A stretch of DNA of 64,000 nucleotides from Streptomyces sp. NBC_01244. GTDB lineage: Bacteria; Actinomycetota; Actinomycetes; Streptomycetales; Streptomycetaceae. The translations under genes were made by a program, and so were the position numbers. Location: contig NZ_CP108488.1 of NCBI RefSeq assembly GCF_035987325.1, forward strand, positions 4,092,001 to 4,156,000. The letters are read 5' to 3'. A model generated the notes under the pieces. The model was not told the origin of the DNA, searched no databases, and worked only from the letters and a program-made list of their open reading frames with translations. Of the stretch, positions 1-7,596 are shown one piece after another; position 1 is the first letter of the stretch, and each line of letters opens with the position of its first letter.

Positions 1-244
1 AAGACTTGGCGTAACAGCCCGCCACGCGGGCCGCCCTCAAGGCCCCACGGCCGGGCACAACTTCCCCCGAGGGCACCGCCACCGCCTCCACTCGCTCACC
101 CGCCCTAACATCAGTCTCCGCAGAATCCCGGAATTCCGAATTCCCATCCCGGGTGATAGGTGCCGCCCAGGTAGAACCGGCCCCTTCATCTGCTACAGGT
201 GCCGGGATCGGCGAAGGTGTGACGCTCGCCCCCCAACTTTCTGA

Positions 245-260
245 TGTGACGCGCATCACA
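245..260. promoter_or_regulatory. CRP-like palindrome TGTGA-N6-TCACA
   Basis: The sequence TGTGA-CGCGCA-TCACA is a perfect match to the symmetrical CRP/FNR-family core. Streptomyces encodes a Crp homologue that binds related GTG-N8-CAC type sites. No nearby gene start makes the target obvious, so function is inferred from sequence only. Confidence 0.4.
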
Positions 261-313
261 CACCCCTCCCAATCGATGCACGGGCTACCCGCCTGATGGC
301 AAGGGTCCGGAGA

Positions 314-338
314 ATCCCCGGTTTGGCTGACCGGGGAT
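314..338. terminator. Short GC hairpin
   Basis: ATCCCCGGT and ACCGGGGAT form a perfect 9-bp stem around a 7-nt loop. There is no clear T-tract afterwards, so it may be a terminator for a gene outside the window or a protein-binding palindrome. Confidence 0.35.
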
Positions 339-418
339 CGTCGGCTATGTAGATCGGCCCGCTTTTGCGGATCACACGTAGAGGTATGCAAAACGCCTCT
401 CGCGTGACACCACCCAGA

Positions 419-434
419 CGTGATCTGCGTCACA
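419..434. promoter_or_regulatory. Second CRP-like palindrome
   Basis: CGTGA-TCTGCG-TCACA matches the TGTGA-N6-TCACA core with one mismatch. It lies 174 bp from the first copy and 15 bp before the first DnaA-box-like 9-mer, suggesting a compact regulatory region. Confidence 0.35.
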
Positions 435-448
435 CTGCCCGCTTTCCC

Positions 449-605
449 TGTGGACAACTGCCGGACTCTCCGGCGCACGCAGCACGCAATCAGCGAAAGC
501 GGACACCCCCTCAGAACCTGCATCCCGACCCCCGTTTGCCATGACCTGTGGACAAGGCCACGTAAGCGGCCCGTAGACACCAGACCATGCCGACCCTGTG
601 GATAA
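449..605 (-). other. Cluster of three DnaA-box-like 9-mers
   Basis: TGTGGACAA occurs at 449-457 and 547-555, and TGTGGATAA at 597-605. On the minus strand these read TTGTCCACA (twice) and TTATCCACA, which match the DnaA box described for Streptomyces and E. coli. All three have the same orientation. A chromosomal oriC would be flanked by dnaA/dnaN and hold many more boxes, so this is not oriC; a minor DnaA-binding cluster or a plasmid-type origin remnant is possible. Confidence 0.4.
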
Positions 606-1496
606 AGTCCGGCGATTCCGCGAACAGACCAGGGCAAGAAGCGATGGAACAATGCTTATACGGATGGACTTCACAGAGCATGACGAAGCAGCCCATACCT
701 AGCGGCCGAAGCGGCCGGAGGGATGAGCTGTCGAAAGTTTCTTTACTGGATCAAGGCGGCCCGCTGACGCGGCCCGCGCGGCGCGGCGGCCCCAGGCCAC
801 CGCTGGCTCCATGTCTCCGCCACCGCCCGCGACGGCCCCCGCCCGCTCGCGCCGCAAAAGCCCGAGAAGCGGTCGAGCCAGACCCCGGAAGAACCCCGAC
901 CGGCTACCCCACGGCAAGCACGGCCAACAGGAACGGGAGCACACGCCAAGCCCGCACAGGTCACCGCGGATTGCTGTCCACCCACACGTGGCCGGGGCCG
1001 GCGGCCTCCACGGCTTTACCCACCTGTTCGACTCGGGGCCCGCGTCGGGCAAGTCCAGGGGGCCACTCGATCAAATTCCGGGCAGGATCAAAGCCTGCCC
1101 GAGTTGCCGGACAGCGTAAGGCCCCCTGAACATGCCCGACCCCAACCCGAACAGGACACCGGCCAAAGCCGCTCCAGCCACCGGCGCGGGAACGTGACCG
1201 ATCGATGCGGCGACGCTCAAACCACGACTGCCATGGCCCCTAGCGATGAGCCCCAAAATGAGGGAAGCCTCAGATGCGACCAGCAGCCAACTAATCACGG
1301 CATCGAGGATGCGGAATCTAGATCACTGACGACGGAATGGATAAACCAGGGCGAACTAACATATTCATGACGACCCTCGACACTAATCAGCCACATTCAA
1401 CCTCCTTTCCGGTCGTCTCACCCGGAATACCCGAACACATGCGCGAATAGTGCTATCTTCGCCCTCGTAAATTTTTCAAGAAAAGAGGGGGATCGT

Positions 1497-3209
1497 ATGA
1501 GGGTAAGAGGTTTCACCTCAGCAGCCCTGGGGGTGGCTGTTGTACTGGGATCAATGATTCCAGTGGCCGCAACGGCTGATGAGGCAGAAACGGAATCTTA
1601 CGTCTGGGTGAGGTCTTCTGACCCGACTACGTTGCAGGAGCCCGGTGAGCCCTATCAGGGAACCAACACTTTGCCGGCAGGGGTTTCTGGGGCCCTTGAA
1701 CCGCCCGAGCCTGAGACTCCGACCCCGGAGTACGAAGCTGAGGCGCTCAAACGCTCAGGAGCGACGTACGGGAGCGACACGGAAACTAAATTCCACCCAT
1801 TGGTTGATGTAATTGATTTCGCGGGCTGTAATGCCAGCCCGGAAGGAAAAACCGATAACGGCTTCATCGTAAACCACTTCGAATTCTGCCGGTGGAATTA
1901 CAACACCCTCACCAAGCTGAATGGTCAGGGTAGGGTGGAAGGCCAGGTCCGCTTCAAGGAAACCGAGGTTGGTGAAGGTCACAACAATGGGCGACAGGGG
2001 ACGCTCAATGTCAAAGTAACCGATGTTCGCACGACGGGGGTTTTCGTCGGCGCTTCGATGACTCTCTCCCCGACCAGTAGGGGATATCCTGGAGTATGCA
2101 CCACGTCATTCGGAACTTCCGGCAGCTACACGGAACCGCTTTCAACGTGGAACAATACATTTGTCTACTATCGGATCACCAGCACCGCTGCGGACGGTGA
2201 CCAATCACGAATAGACAAGCCGACTACCTGCAACTTCCGGAACAATTGGAAGGTAAACGGCACCAAGGGATCTTCTGAGTGGTTCGCTGCACCCGACCAA
2301 AGTTTGCGCATGGACTCCGCCGAATACCTGAAAAGGGGAGCGACGCAGGGGTTGGAAGGGGCAATTTTCAATCGCGTCACCCCTTGGCTCTCCTACGACT
2401 ACGCCGATGCCTCCGTCAAACAGGTGGCCGAGCACATATTCACAGCCTACTTGATCCCCGAAAGTACGGATCCGAGGGTTGATCACGCCAAGAAGATTCC
2501 CGGTCGACTGGGCAGCTCCACGTTCCTCACCCGAAACTACCCAAAGTTCGATGCCGCTGCGAAGAAAGTCAGCGACGAGAACCTCAAGTGGAAGAATGCG
2601 GCATGCGGACAGCTCGTTAAGGGTAACGCGACTTACGAATGTGACGAATTCCCCTTCGCTTCAACCAAAGAAGGGGCCGCAACGGGGAATTTCTCTGTCC
2701 GCTACGTCCCTGGAACCGTTAATTCCACTGCGGGGGGAAGGCTTTCCGCGTGGTATGCGCGGGATAGAATCCTCCATGGCGACAAGTTTCAGGTCCTTGC
2801 GAAAAATCACGGTAAGCTAGTTCCAGCAACCTTGGTTATTAAGTCCTCGGGGGAGTATAAGATGGCTCTCGACGTAGCCAGCCGGACTGCCGGCTCCCCT
2901 GCTCGAATCTATACGTACTCAAGCGGACCCAGCCAGGACTTCTGGCATAACGATGACGGTCAATTGCGAGTTTTCAGTAATAGCTGCCTAGATGCTAGCG
3001 CAGGCACTGCGGGTACAGCTGTGAAAGCTGAGCCTTGCTCAGGAGCGGATTCCCAGATTTGGGGACCTAGTACGGATTACCGAGGGGCGATCCTTCACAG
3101 AAGAAGCGGATTGTGCCTGGCCCTCAAAGCGTCTCCCCCTGTCGAGCGGACGCCCATCATTCTCTCTCCCTGCACTGGGATGGCTAATCAGATCTGGGTC
3201 GTCACGTAG
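1497..3209 (+). CDS. Secreted NucA/NucB-type DNase with C-terminal ricin-like lectin domain
   Basis: The 570-aa product begins with a Sec signal peptide (basic N-region, hydrophobic core, Ala-x-Ala-type site near residue 27) and is preceded by a strong GAGGGGG ribosome binding site. Residues 382 onward carry CDEFPFASTKEG, the signature of NucA/NucB extracellular deoxyribonucleases, followed by the family's later RLSAWYARDRILHGD segment. The last 110 or so residues contain two QxW-type repeats (SQIW and NQIW with paired cysteines), typical of ricin B carbohydrate-binding folds. Residues 30-370 are not recognised. Inferred role: an exported nuclease tethered to glycans, either a toxin aimed at competitors or a DNA scavenger. 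GC content is visibly lower than in later genes, suggesting acquisition. Confidence 0.8.
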   Translation: MRVRGFTSAALGVAVVLGSMIPVAATADEAETESYVWVRSSDPTTLQEPGEPYQGTNTLPAGVSGALEPPEPETPTPEYEAEALKRSGATYGSDTETKFHPLVDVIDFAGCNASPEGKTDNGFIVNHFEFCRWNYNTLTKLNGQGRVEGQVRFKETEVGEGHNNGRQGTLNVKVTDVRTTGVFVGASMTLSPTSRGYPGVCTTSFGTSGSYTEPLSTWNNTFVYYRITSTAADGDQSRIDKPTTCNFRNNWKVNGTKGSSEWFAAPDQSLRMDSAEYLKRGATQGLEGAIFNRVTPWLSYDYADASVKQVAEHIFTAYLIPESTDPRVDHAKKIPGRLGSSTFLTRNYPKFDAAAKKVSDENLKWKNAACGQLVKGNATYECDEFPFASTKEGAATGNFSVRYVPGTVNSTAGGRLSAWYARDRILHGDKFQVLAKNHGKLVPATLVIKSSGEYKMALDVASRTAGSPARIYTYSSGPSQDFWHNDDGQLRVFSNSCLDASAGTAGTAVKAEPCSGADSQIWGPSTDYRGAILHRRSGLCLALKASPPVERTPIILSPCTGMANQIWVVT

Positions 3210-3233
3210 TTAGCGAACTCCCAAAATAGGCCG

Positions 3234-3274
3234 CGCACGTGTGCCCCTGCGTCAGACGCAGGGGCACACGTGCG
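3234..3274. terminator. Bidirectional terminator, perfect 19-bp stem
   Basis: Two 19-base arms (3234-3252 and 3256-3274) are exact reverse complements around the 3-nt loop CAG. The hairpin sits between two convergent stop codons (3209 and 3276), so it would terminate transcription from both sides. Confidence 0.85.
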
Positions 3275-3275
3275 A

Positions 3276-3749
3276 TCATTGCTGAATGAATTGAATAAGA
3301 TATTCCTCGATACCCTCGATAGGGTAAACCTTTCCCAGGAGTACCGCGTAACGCTGCGATGCAGTATCTCCACCGCGTCGCCAAACTCGTAGCTCGTATT
3401 CACTATCGGGCGTCAATTTGAAATCGAGTTCAGGGCCGTCGATATTAAAAAGTGACGCTTCTCCACTGGCGCTCCGATAGGAGCCGTGACCAATTAGTTC
3501 AAATCCGGACCCTTCTGGTTCACGGGGTTTACATCGAACCTCAATGGTGATTAGTGGATGGTGAGTTCCGGCGAGGCTCATGAAACGGATCGCCCCCTGC
3601 CCGATTCGTACCGGGGTCGAGTCCATCTCCATCTCGGCCCAGCGGAGATACGGGAGTTCGGGCGAGGACTGTGTCTCCTCGATCCCAAAGATCGATCGGT
3701 CGACCAGCATCTTAAGTGTCTGCGTGTACGAAGGATCGTCATCTGGCAT
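3276..3749 (-). CDS. Hypothetical cytoplasmic protein, convergent to the nuclease gene
   Basis: The 157-aa product has no signal peptide, membrane segment or motif that I recognise. It is acidic, with predicted beta-rich character. ATG at 3749 is preferred over the in-frame TTG at 3755, though no strong ribosome binding site is seen for either. It shares the perfect 19-bp terminator with the secreted nuclease gene on the other side. Immunity to that nuclease is conceivable from position alone, but convergent orientation is unusual for toxin-immunity pairs, so I leave it unassigned. Codon use is less GC-biased than in the core genes, as for the neighbouring nuclease. Confidence 0.6.
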   Translation of the reverse strand: MPDDDPSYTQTLKMLVDRSIFGIEETQSSPELPYLRWAEMEMDSTPVRIGQGAIRFMSLAGTHHPLITIEVRCKPREPEGSGFELIGHGSYRSASGEASLFNIDGPELDFKLTPDSEYELRVWRRGGDTASQRYAVLLGKVYPIEGIEEYLIQFIQQ

Positions 3750-3864
3750 GCGCAAATCTTAGACCCCACCTACCTCTGGCGGGACCAAGTCGGGACCTTT
3801 TCCATCCAATTGATTGGACGTGGCCGGGACCGAAGGTTCGACTTCTACATCTCGCACTCTCCAC

Positions 3865-4716
3865 TCAAAGAGTGGATGAGTGGGACTGTGACCGCGGGCG
3901 GACACCGGTCAGCTCTTCGGCGCGGTCCAAGAGGAGCGGTGCGAGCTTGGGGTAGAAGCCGCGAGCAACGGCCTGGAGCATTTCGGCGAGCGCGGCTAGT
4001 TCACCGATGCGGCCGGCGGGGGTGTTGAGGATGCTCCCGAAGCGGCTGCGGACGTGGGTGGCGATGAACGGGACCCGGAGGCTGTGCGCGTGGAGGAGCC
4101 CCGGGTCGTAGCCCACAGGGACGCGGCCCCAGCGCTCCCAGTCCAGGAGTGTCAGTGGCATTCCGGTGACGTTGCCCCAGTGGAGGTCACCGTGTCCTGT
4201 GACGCGCTCGATCTTGGCGGGGGCAGGAATGCCGAGGTACTGGGGGAAGGCTCGCTCGATCCAGTCGTCCCTCACGGTCTCCTTGGCGCCCTCCACTTCC
4301 GACAGGCGGTCGAGAGATCGACGCAGCACCGTCCACCACTCCTTAGGCAAAGCAGGGTTGCGGTTCAGCTCCGGACTCCGGGGTGACACGACGGGGTGCG
4401 GCACCAGGTCCAAGACCTCAGCTTCGAAGGCGTACTCGCCCTGGGTCCAGTCGTAGGTTCCGTGCACGGCGGGGCGCGGTACGTCGCGCGGGACCAGGTC
4501 GTCGGCCCCGACGATTCCTTGTCCGTGCTTGCGTCCCGCGTTCTTCACCAGGCTCCGGCTGACCCGCAGCCAGTAGGGACCCGAGCGGCGGCCCAGGGTG
4601 AAGCCCGCGAAGCCCCAGACCAGCGGCCCCGAGCAGATCAGGCCGACCTTCTCGGCCGCCCGGTCGTGAGCGGCCGTCATCAGGGTCTGGACGGCCTCAT
4701 CCGGTGGCAAGTTCAT
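3865..4716 (-). CDS. APH-type phosphotransferase, last gene of peptide operon
   Basis: The 283-aa product carries the kinase core GHGDLHWGN (catalytic Brenner-type motif) followed by the metal-binding LLDWERWG segment, as in aminoglycoside/choline/homoserine kinase-like enzymes. The longer frame to 4857 is rejected: ATG 4716 has an AGGAGA ribosome binding site and lies 20 bp inside the end of the upstream reductase gene, implying translational coupling. It is the last gene of the leftward operon that starts at 7412. Substrate is unknown; the context suggests phosphorylation of the modified peptide product or a resistance function. A role in aminoglycoside resistance is not supported. Confidence 0.7.
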   Translation of the reverse strand: MNLPPDEAVQTLMTAAHDRAAEKVGLICSGPLVWGFAGFTLGRRSGPYWLRVSRSLVKNAGRKHGQGIVGADDLVPRDVPRPAVHGTYDWTQGEYAFEAEVLDLVPHPVVSPRSPELNRNPALPKEWWTVLRRSLDRLSEVEGAKETVRDDWIERAFPQYLGIPAPAKIERVTGHGDLHWGNVTGMPLTLLDWERWGRVPVGYDPGLLHAHSLRVPFIATHVRSRFGSILNTPAGRIGELAALAEMLQAVARGFYPKLAPLLLDRAEELTGVRPRSQSHSSTL

Positions 4717-5605
4717 CGGTAACTCTCCTGAGGTGGTCGCGGGTGAGAGGCGCGGCCAGTGCCTTGGCTGCATCGTCCCAGTGGTCGCGGCTGCTGGACG
4801 ACGTGAGCACGACGTCCAGGGCCGGGCAGGAGGCGGCAGCCAGAAGGCCGGCGGCACCAGGCGTGAGGCCGGGGCGGATCAGGTCCACCAGTTCGGGTGT
4901 CATGGCGTCGAGGAGGTCACCGCCGTGCAGGGGTGCAGAGCCGAAGGTGATCATCCCCGCGTCCTGGGCCTGGACCAGGGGGCCACCGCCGTTGAGTGCC
5001 TGAGTGATCGGCGCGTCCATGATCAGGCTCACGGGCATTTGGAGGCCGATCAGGTGGTGTCCCTCGGAGCCCGCCGCTTCCCGGGCGAGCGCCACGAGCT
5101 CAGGGACGCTGAAGGCTCCTTCCCGGAGGCCCGCCCAGGTGGCCACGCCGTAGCCGCCGATGCGTCGGAGCTGTACGAGCCCTTCCAGGACGCTGAAGAC
5201 CTCCCGTAAGCGCCAGTGCATCACCGCCCTGTCTGCGCCGTGTATGGCCCGCTCAGGGTTGTGCACGAACAGCAGATCCACACAGCCGAGTTGGGTGATG
5301 GCTTCTTCCACCTGATGGCAGATGAAGCGGGGGTCGAGGCTGTGTCCTGCGGTGGCGTCTTCCACGGGAAGGACGTCCAGGGCCAGGGCGGTACGGGCCT
5401 GGCTCCGGGTGAAGAAGCCTGTCTTGGTTGCCACCCGTGTGGCCCCCGGATGCTCCCGCAGGACCGGCCCGAGGTGGTGTTGCGCCAGCCCCTCGGCGTA
5501 ATTCGGCGCCGTGTCGATCCACGGGGTTCCGGCCCGCAGAGCAGTACGGGCTGCTTCGGCCACCTCTCGGACGCGATAGGTGCCGAGGGCCAGAGCCGCC
5601 GTCAC
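4697..5605 (-). CDS. Aldo/keto reductase family protein
   Basis: The 302-aa product has the AKR TIM-barrel tetrad: Asp31 and Tyr36 (IDTAPNYAEG), Lys61 (VATKTGFF) and His115 (LLFVHNPE). These enzymes use NADPH to reduce carbonyls or to oxidise alcohols. Its start codon overlaps the stop of the JmjC gene by 4 bp (ATGA) and its end overlaps the kinase gene, so the three are translated together. In a peptide-modifying operon the plausible role is redox processing of a carbonyl made on the peptide, for example after JmjC hydroxylation; this is inference. The C-terminal part is divergent from textbook AKRs. Confidence 0.75.
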   Translation of the reverse strand: MTAALALGTYRVREVAEAARTALRAGTPWIDTAPNYAEGLAQHHLGPVLREHPGATRVATKTGFFTRSQARTALALDVLPVEDATAGHSLDPRFICHQVEEAITQLGCVDLLFVHNPERAIHGADRAVMHWRLREVFSVLEGLVQLRRIGGYGVATWAGLREGAFSVPELVALAREAAGSEGHHLIGLQMPVSLIMDAPITQALNGGGPLVQAQDAGMITFGSAPLHGGDLLDAMTPELVDLIRPGLTPGAAGLLAAASCPALDVVLTSSSSRDHWDDAAKALAAPLTRDHLRRVTDELATG

Positions 5606-6789
5606 AGGGCTGTCCCCACGACAGCAACGGCCTGACCCTCAATGAGGACCGCGACCAGCGCTGCCACATCCTTCACTTCCAGACCCGCGCAATCCGCGAG
5701 ATCGCCCAGCGTGGCCGTCTGTCCGAGCAGCAGAAGGCGAAGGGCCGGCGCAGCGGCGTCGGCGAAGTCCCAAGCCGTTCCAGCCGCAGAGAACGTGACC
5801 GTGCTGTGGCCACTGTTCTCCACGACACGGCCCCGTGGGGCGGTCAATCGCACGGCGATCTCCGGGCGGGCGGGGAGGCCGTCCACGTAGGGCAGGGAAG
5901 GGATCGCGTGCCCGTGGTGTGTGGTGTCGTTCGACTCCGCCCACCGCTCCACAAGCCGGGGGTCCGCCAGCTCATCCAGTAGTTCCCGGCGCAGTTCGGC
6001 CAGGAAGTCTGACTGATCCGGCAGGGAAGCGAACCGCGGAATGTCCTTTCGCAGGGCAAGGCCCGACCGGAGCTGATCCACGACCCAGTGGAGGAGGTCC
6101 GCCCCCGTGTGGGAGACCAGGCCGAAGGTCAGGTGCAGGGACTCCGTGCCCTGGTCAGCGGTGACCGCGTGCCACCAGCCGCGCGGCAGGTAGAACACGT
6201 CACCGGGCGCCAGGACGATGTCTGCGACGGGGTCACCCTCGGGCTTCTCCGGGGTCTCCACGTCGCGGAACGTAGGAGCCTCACGTGTTGCCCCGTAGAG
6301 CCGCCATCGCTTGGAACCGTGGACCTGGACCACGACGACGTCATGGTCATCCCAGTGGAGCCCGAAGCCTTCCCGCTCTGTCCAGGAGGCGTAAGCATTG
6401 ACCTGCACCGAGGTACCCAGGAAGCGTTCCAGGCCCTCGGCAGCCGCCCCCACGGGCGGGTGGATCTTCTCGACCGAGTCCAGGACGAGCGAGGCACCAT
6501 CCCGGAGCTGAGCGTGCAGTTCGGCCGGCTGAATACGGGACCAGGTCACCGCCCGCCGGTTCGTCGTCGGGACCGCGTAGCGGTGAACGGGGACCATCTC
6601 GCCGTCCACCGACAGCCGCAGCCTGGGCGGTTCCAGGCGCTGTGTGGCGATGATCCGGTTCAAGTCGTCCCAGGAGAACAGGCCCGCCACGTCGGCAGTA
6701 CCCGGGAAGTGCGCGTAGGAGCGGTGGTACGTCTGGGCGAGGAAGGTATCCCCGCCCAGACGCCCCGCCCACGAGGCAAGATCAAGCAT
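5602..6789 (-). CDS. JmjC/cupin-4 Fe(II)/2-oxoglutarate oxygenase
   Basis: The 395-aa product resembles the bacterial ribosomal-oxygenase (cupin-4) family. The Fe(II) triad is seen as His145-x-Asp147 (HWDDHD) and His207 (GWWHAV), with GDVFYLPRGWWHAV being the typical end of the double-stranded beta-helix. A C-terminal winged-helix-like region follows (residues 290-395). Family members hydroxylate protein or peptide side chains. The start lies 14 bp after the stop of a 45-aa peptide gene and the end overlaps the AKR gene, so the peptide is the obvious candidate substrate. A ribosomal-protein substrate is the alternative. Confidence 0.8.
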   Translation of the reverse strand: MLDLASWAGRLGGDTFLAQTYHRSYAHFPGTADVAGLFSWDDLNRIIATQRLEPPRLRLSVDGEMVPVHRYAVPTTNRRAVTWSRIQPAELHAQLRDGASLVLDSVEKIHPPVGAAAEGLERFLGTSVQVNAYASWTEREGFGLHWDDHDVVVVQVHGSKRWRLYGATREAPTFRDVETPEKPEGDPVADIVLAPGDVFYLPRGWWHAVTADQGTESLHLTFGLVSHTGADLLHWVVDQLRSGLALRKDIPRFASLPDQSDFLAELRRELLDELADPRLVERWAESNDTTHHGHAIPSLPYVDGLPARPEIAVRLTAPRGRVVENSGHSTVTFSAAGTAWDFADAAAPALRLLLLGQTATLGDLADCAGLEVKDVAALVAVLIEGQAVAVVGTAL

Positions 6790-6803
6790 CGTGGGCAGCC
6801 CCG

Positions 6804-6941
6804 CTAGTCGTTGCCGTCGGAGCGGCCGCCACTGACGTCAGACTCCTGCTCGGTACGGGTGCGAGCGGCCACGATCTTCCGCTTCGCGACGAGCAGGCCA
6901 CCCCCCTCGGGGGCAACGGAACCCTGGATCTCTTCCACCAT
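6804..6941 (-). CDS. 45-aa peptide, candidate RiPP precursor
   Basis: A short frame encodes a 45-residue peptide beginning MVEEIQGSVAPEGGGLLVAK and ending SDVSGGRSDGND. It has a clear GAAAGGA ribosome binding site 8 bp before ATG and sits 14 bp upstream of the JmjC oxygenase gene. There are no Cys residues. It has charged basic (AKRKIVAARTR) and acidic C-terminal segments with several Asp, Asn, Lys and Arg side chains, which JmjC-type enzymes can hydroxylate. Size, position and tight linkage to tailoring enzymes match a ribosomal peptide precursor, but I recognise no known leader motif. Confidence 0.6.
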   Translation of the reverse strand: MVEEIQGSVAPEGGGLLVAKRKIVAARTRTEQESDVSGGRSDGND

Positions 6942-7017
6942 CGAACTTTCCTTTCTCTGGGGAAATCCCTCCGGAAGACCCGGCGGGAAGACTGGAGTCG
7001 GGCGAGCCGAAGAGCCG

Positions 7018-7137
7018 CTATGACGTGGCGTAGATGCCAGCGGCGTACAGGCCCAGCGAGCCGACGATCAGGCCCACGTACAGAGGGCCGGCGAACCGGC
7101 CGAACCGGCGCAGGAGCCAGCGGCCTAAGCCATGCAC
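7018..7137 (-). CDS. 39-aa single-span membrane peptide with TTA codon
   Basis: GTG at 7137 overlaps the TAG stop of the upstream gene by one base (TAGTG), so translation is probably coupled. The peptide has a basic amphipathic N-terminus (WLLRRFGR) and one hydrophobic span (LYVGLIVGSLGLYAAGIYA). Codon 4 is TTA, the rare leucine codon whose tRNA (bldA) links translation to development in Streptomyces. Possible roles are an immunity peptide, holin-like peptide or membrane anchor for the modifying enzymes; none can be shown. Confidence 0.5.
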   Translation of the reverse strand: MHGLGRWLLRRFGRFAGPLYVGLIVGSLGLYAAGIYATS

Positions 7138-7412
7138 TACGCCGCTCCCGGCTGGGCAAGCGCCGGGCGGAGGGAGCGAGCCGTCACCGTCCGGCGACCC
7201 GCACATTGGGCGCATTCGCAGGGCGGATACCGGCCGGGGTCGTAGAGGAGCACCACCGGGTCGCCCTCACGCACCACGGTCTCCTGGTCCCAGGTCCGGC
7301 CGTTGTCCCGGGATACGCGCATCGTCATCAGCGAACGCGACTCGTCGCTGCCAAAACCCCGGACCAGCGGACTCCCGGACGAGGGGGCCGCCAAGTCTCC
7401 CTTCTCAACCAT
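7137..7412 (-). CDS. Small protein with CxCxxC motif, first gene of operon
   Basis: The 91-aa product contains a segment MRVSRDNGRTWDQE followed by REGDPVVLLYDPG and then PPCECAQCAG. The C-x-C-x2-C cluster suggests metal binding, though only three cysteines are present. Similar small proteins occur next to XRE regulators in Streptomyces, from general recollection. It opens the leftward operon and is divergent from the XRE gene, with an inverted-repeat operator between them. Function unknown. Confidence 0.6.
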   Translation of the reverse strand: MVEKGDLAAPSSGSPLVRGFGSDESRSLMTMRVSRDNGRTWDQETVVREGDPVVLLYDPGRYPPCECAQCAGRRTVTARSLRPALAQPGAA

Positions 7413-7513
7413 GCCGCTTGCCTCTCTCTCGGGGCCGCCAGGGCCCGGATTGGTTCGGTGGGCTGCGCATGAAAAGCATCGGCCTGACGCCAGGCTCAGC
7501 CGATGACCGGCGG

Positions 7514-7534
7514 GTATTACCTAGGCGGTAATAC
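7514..7534. promoter_or_regulatory. Inverted-repeat operator between divergent XRE gene and peptide operon
   Basis: GTATTACC-TAGGC-GGTAATAC is a perfect 8-bp inverted repeat with a 5-bp spacer. It lies in the 184-bp divergent intergenic region, 62 bp before the XRE start. The AT-rich arms stand out from the background. Binding by the adjacent XRE regulator is the simplest reading. Confidence 0.6.
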
Positions 7535-7596
7535 GCTTCCCGATACGGCGATTTGAGGATCTTCCCGGCTACGCTCCCGACGAAGGCTGTGCCACG

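Larger units (their letters stand above)
1..1496. other. Gene-poor leader region
   Basis: No convincing coding region is visible. Open frames here overlap on both strands, are rich in Arg/Pro/Gly as expected for random high-GC DNA, and lack good ribosome binding sites. The stretch does contain discrete sites, listed separately: two TGTGA-N6-TCACA-like palindromes, a 9-bp stem hairpin and three DnaA-box-like 9-mers. It may be a replication or regulatory region, or the decayed edge of a mobile region; nothing in the sequence decides between these. Confidence 0.6.

Noticed and set aside
449..605. Chromosomal origin oriC
   Set aside because: Only three boxes, no dnaA, dnaN or recF nearby, so it does not meet the features of Streptomyces oriC.
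587..1370. Several overlapping open frames on both strands
   Set aside because: Composition is random high-GC (Arg/Pro/Gly rich), no ribosome binding sites, no motif; frames of similar length occur antisense to each other.
3276..3749. Immunity protein for the NucA/NucB nuclease
   Set aside because: Position is convergent rather than co-transcribed and no immunity family is recognised, so no function is assigned.
6804..6941. FxSxx-type or lanthipeptide precursor
   Set aside because: The 45-aa peptide has no Cys and ends in DGND rather than FxSxx, and no radical SAM or LanM/LanB gene adjoins it.
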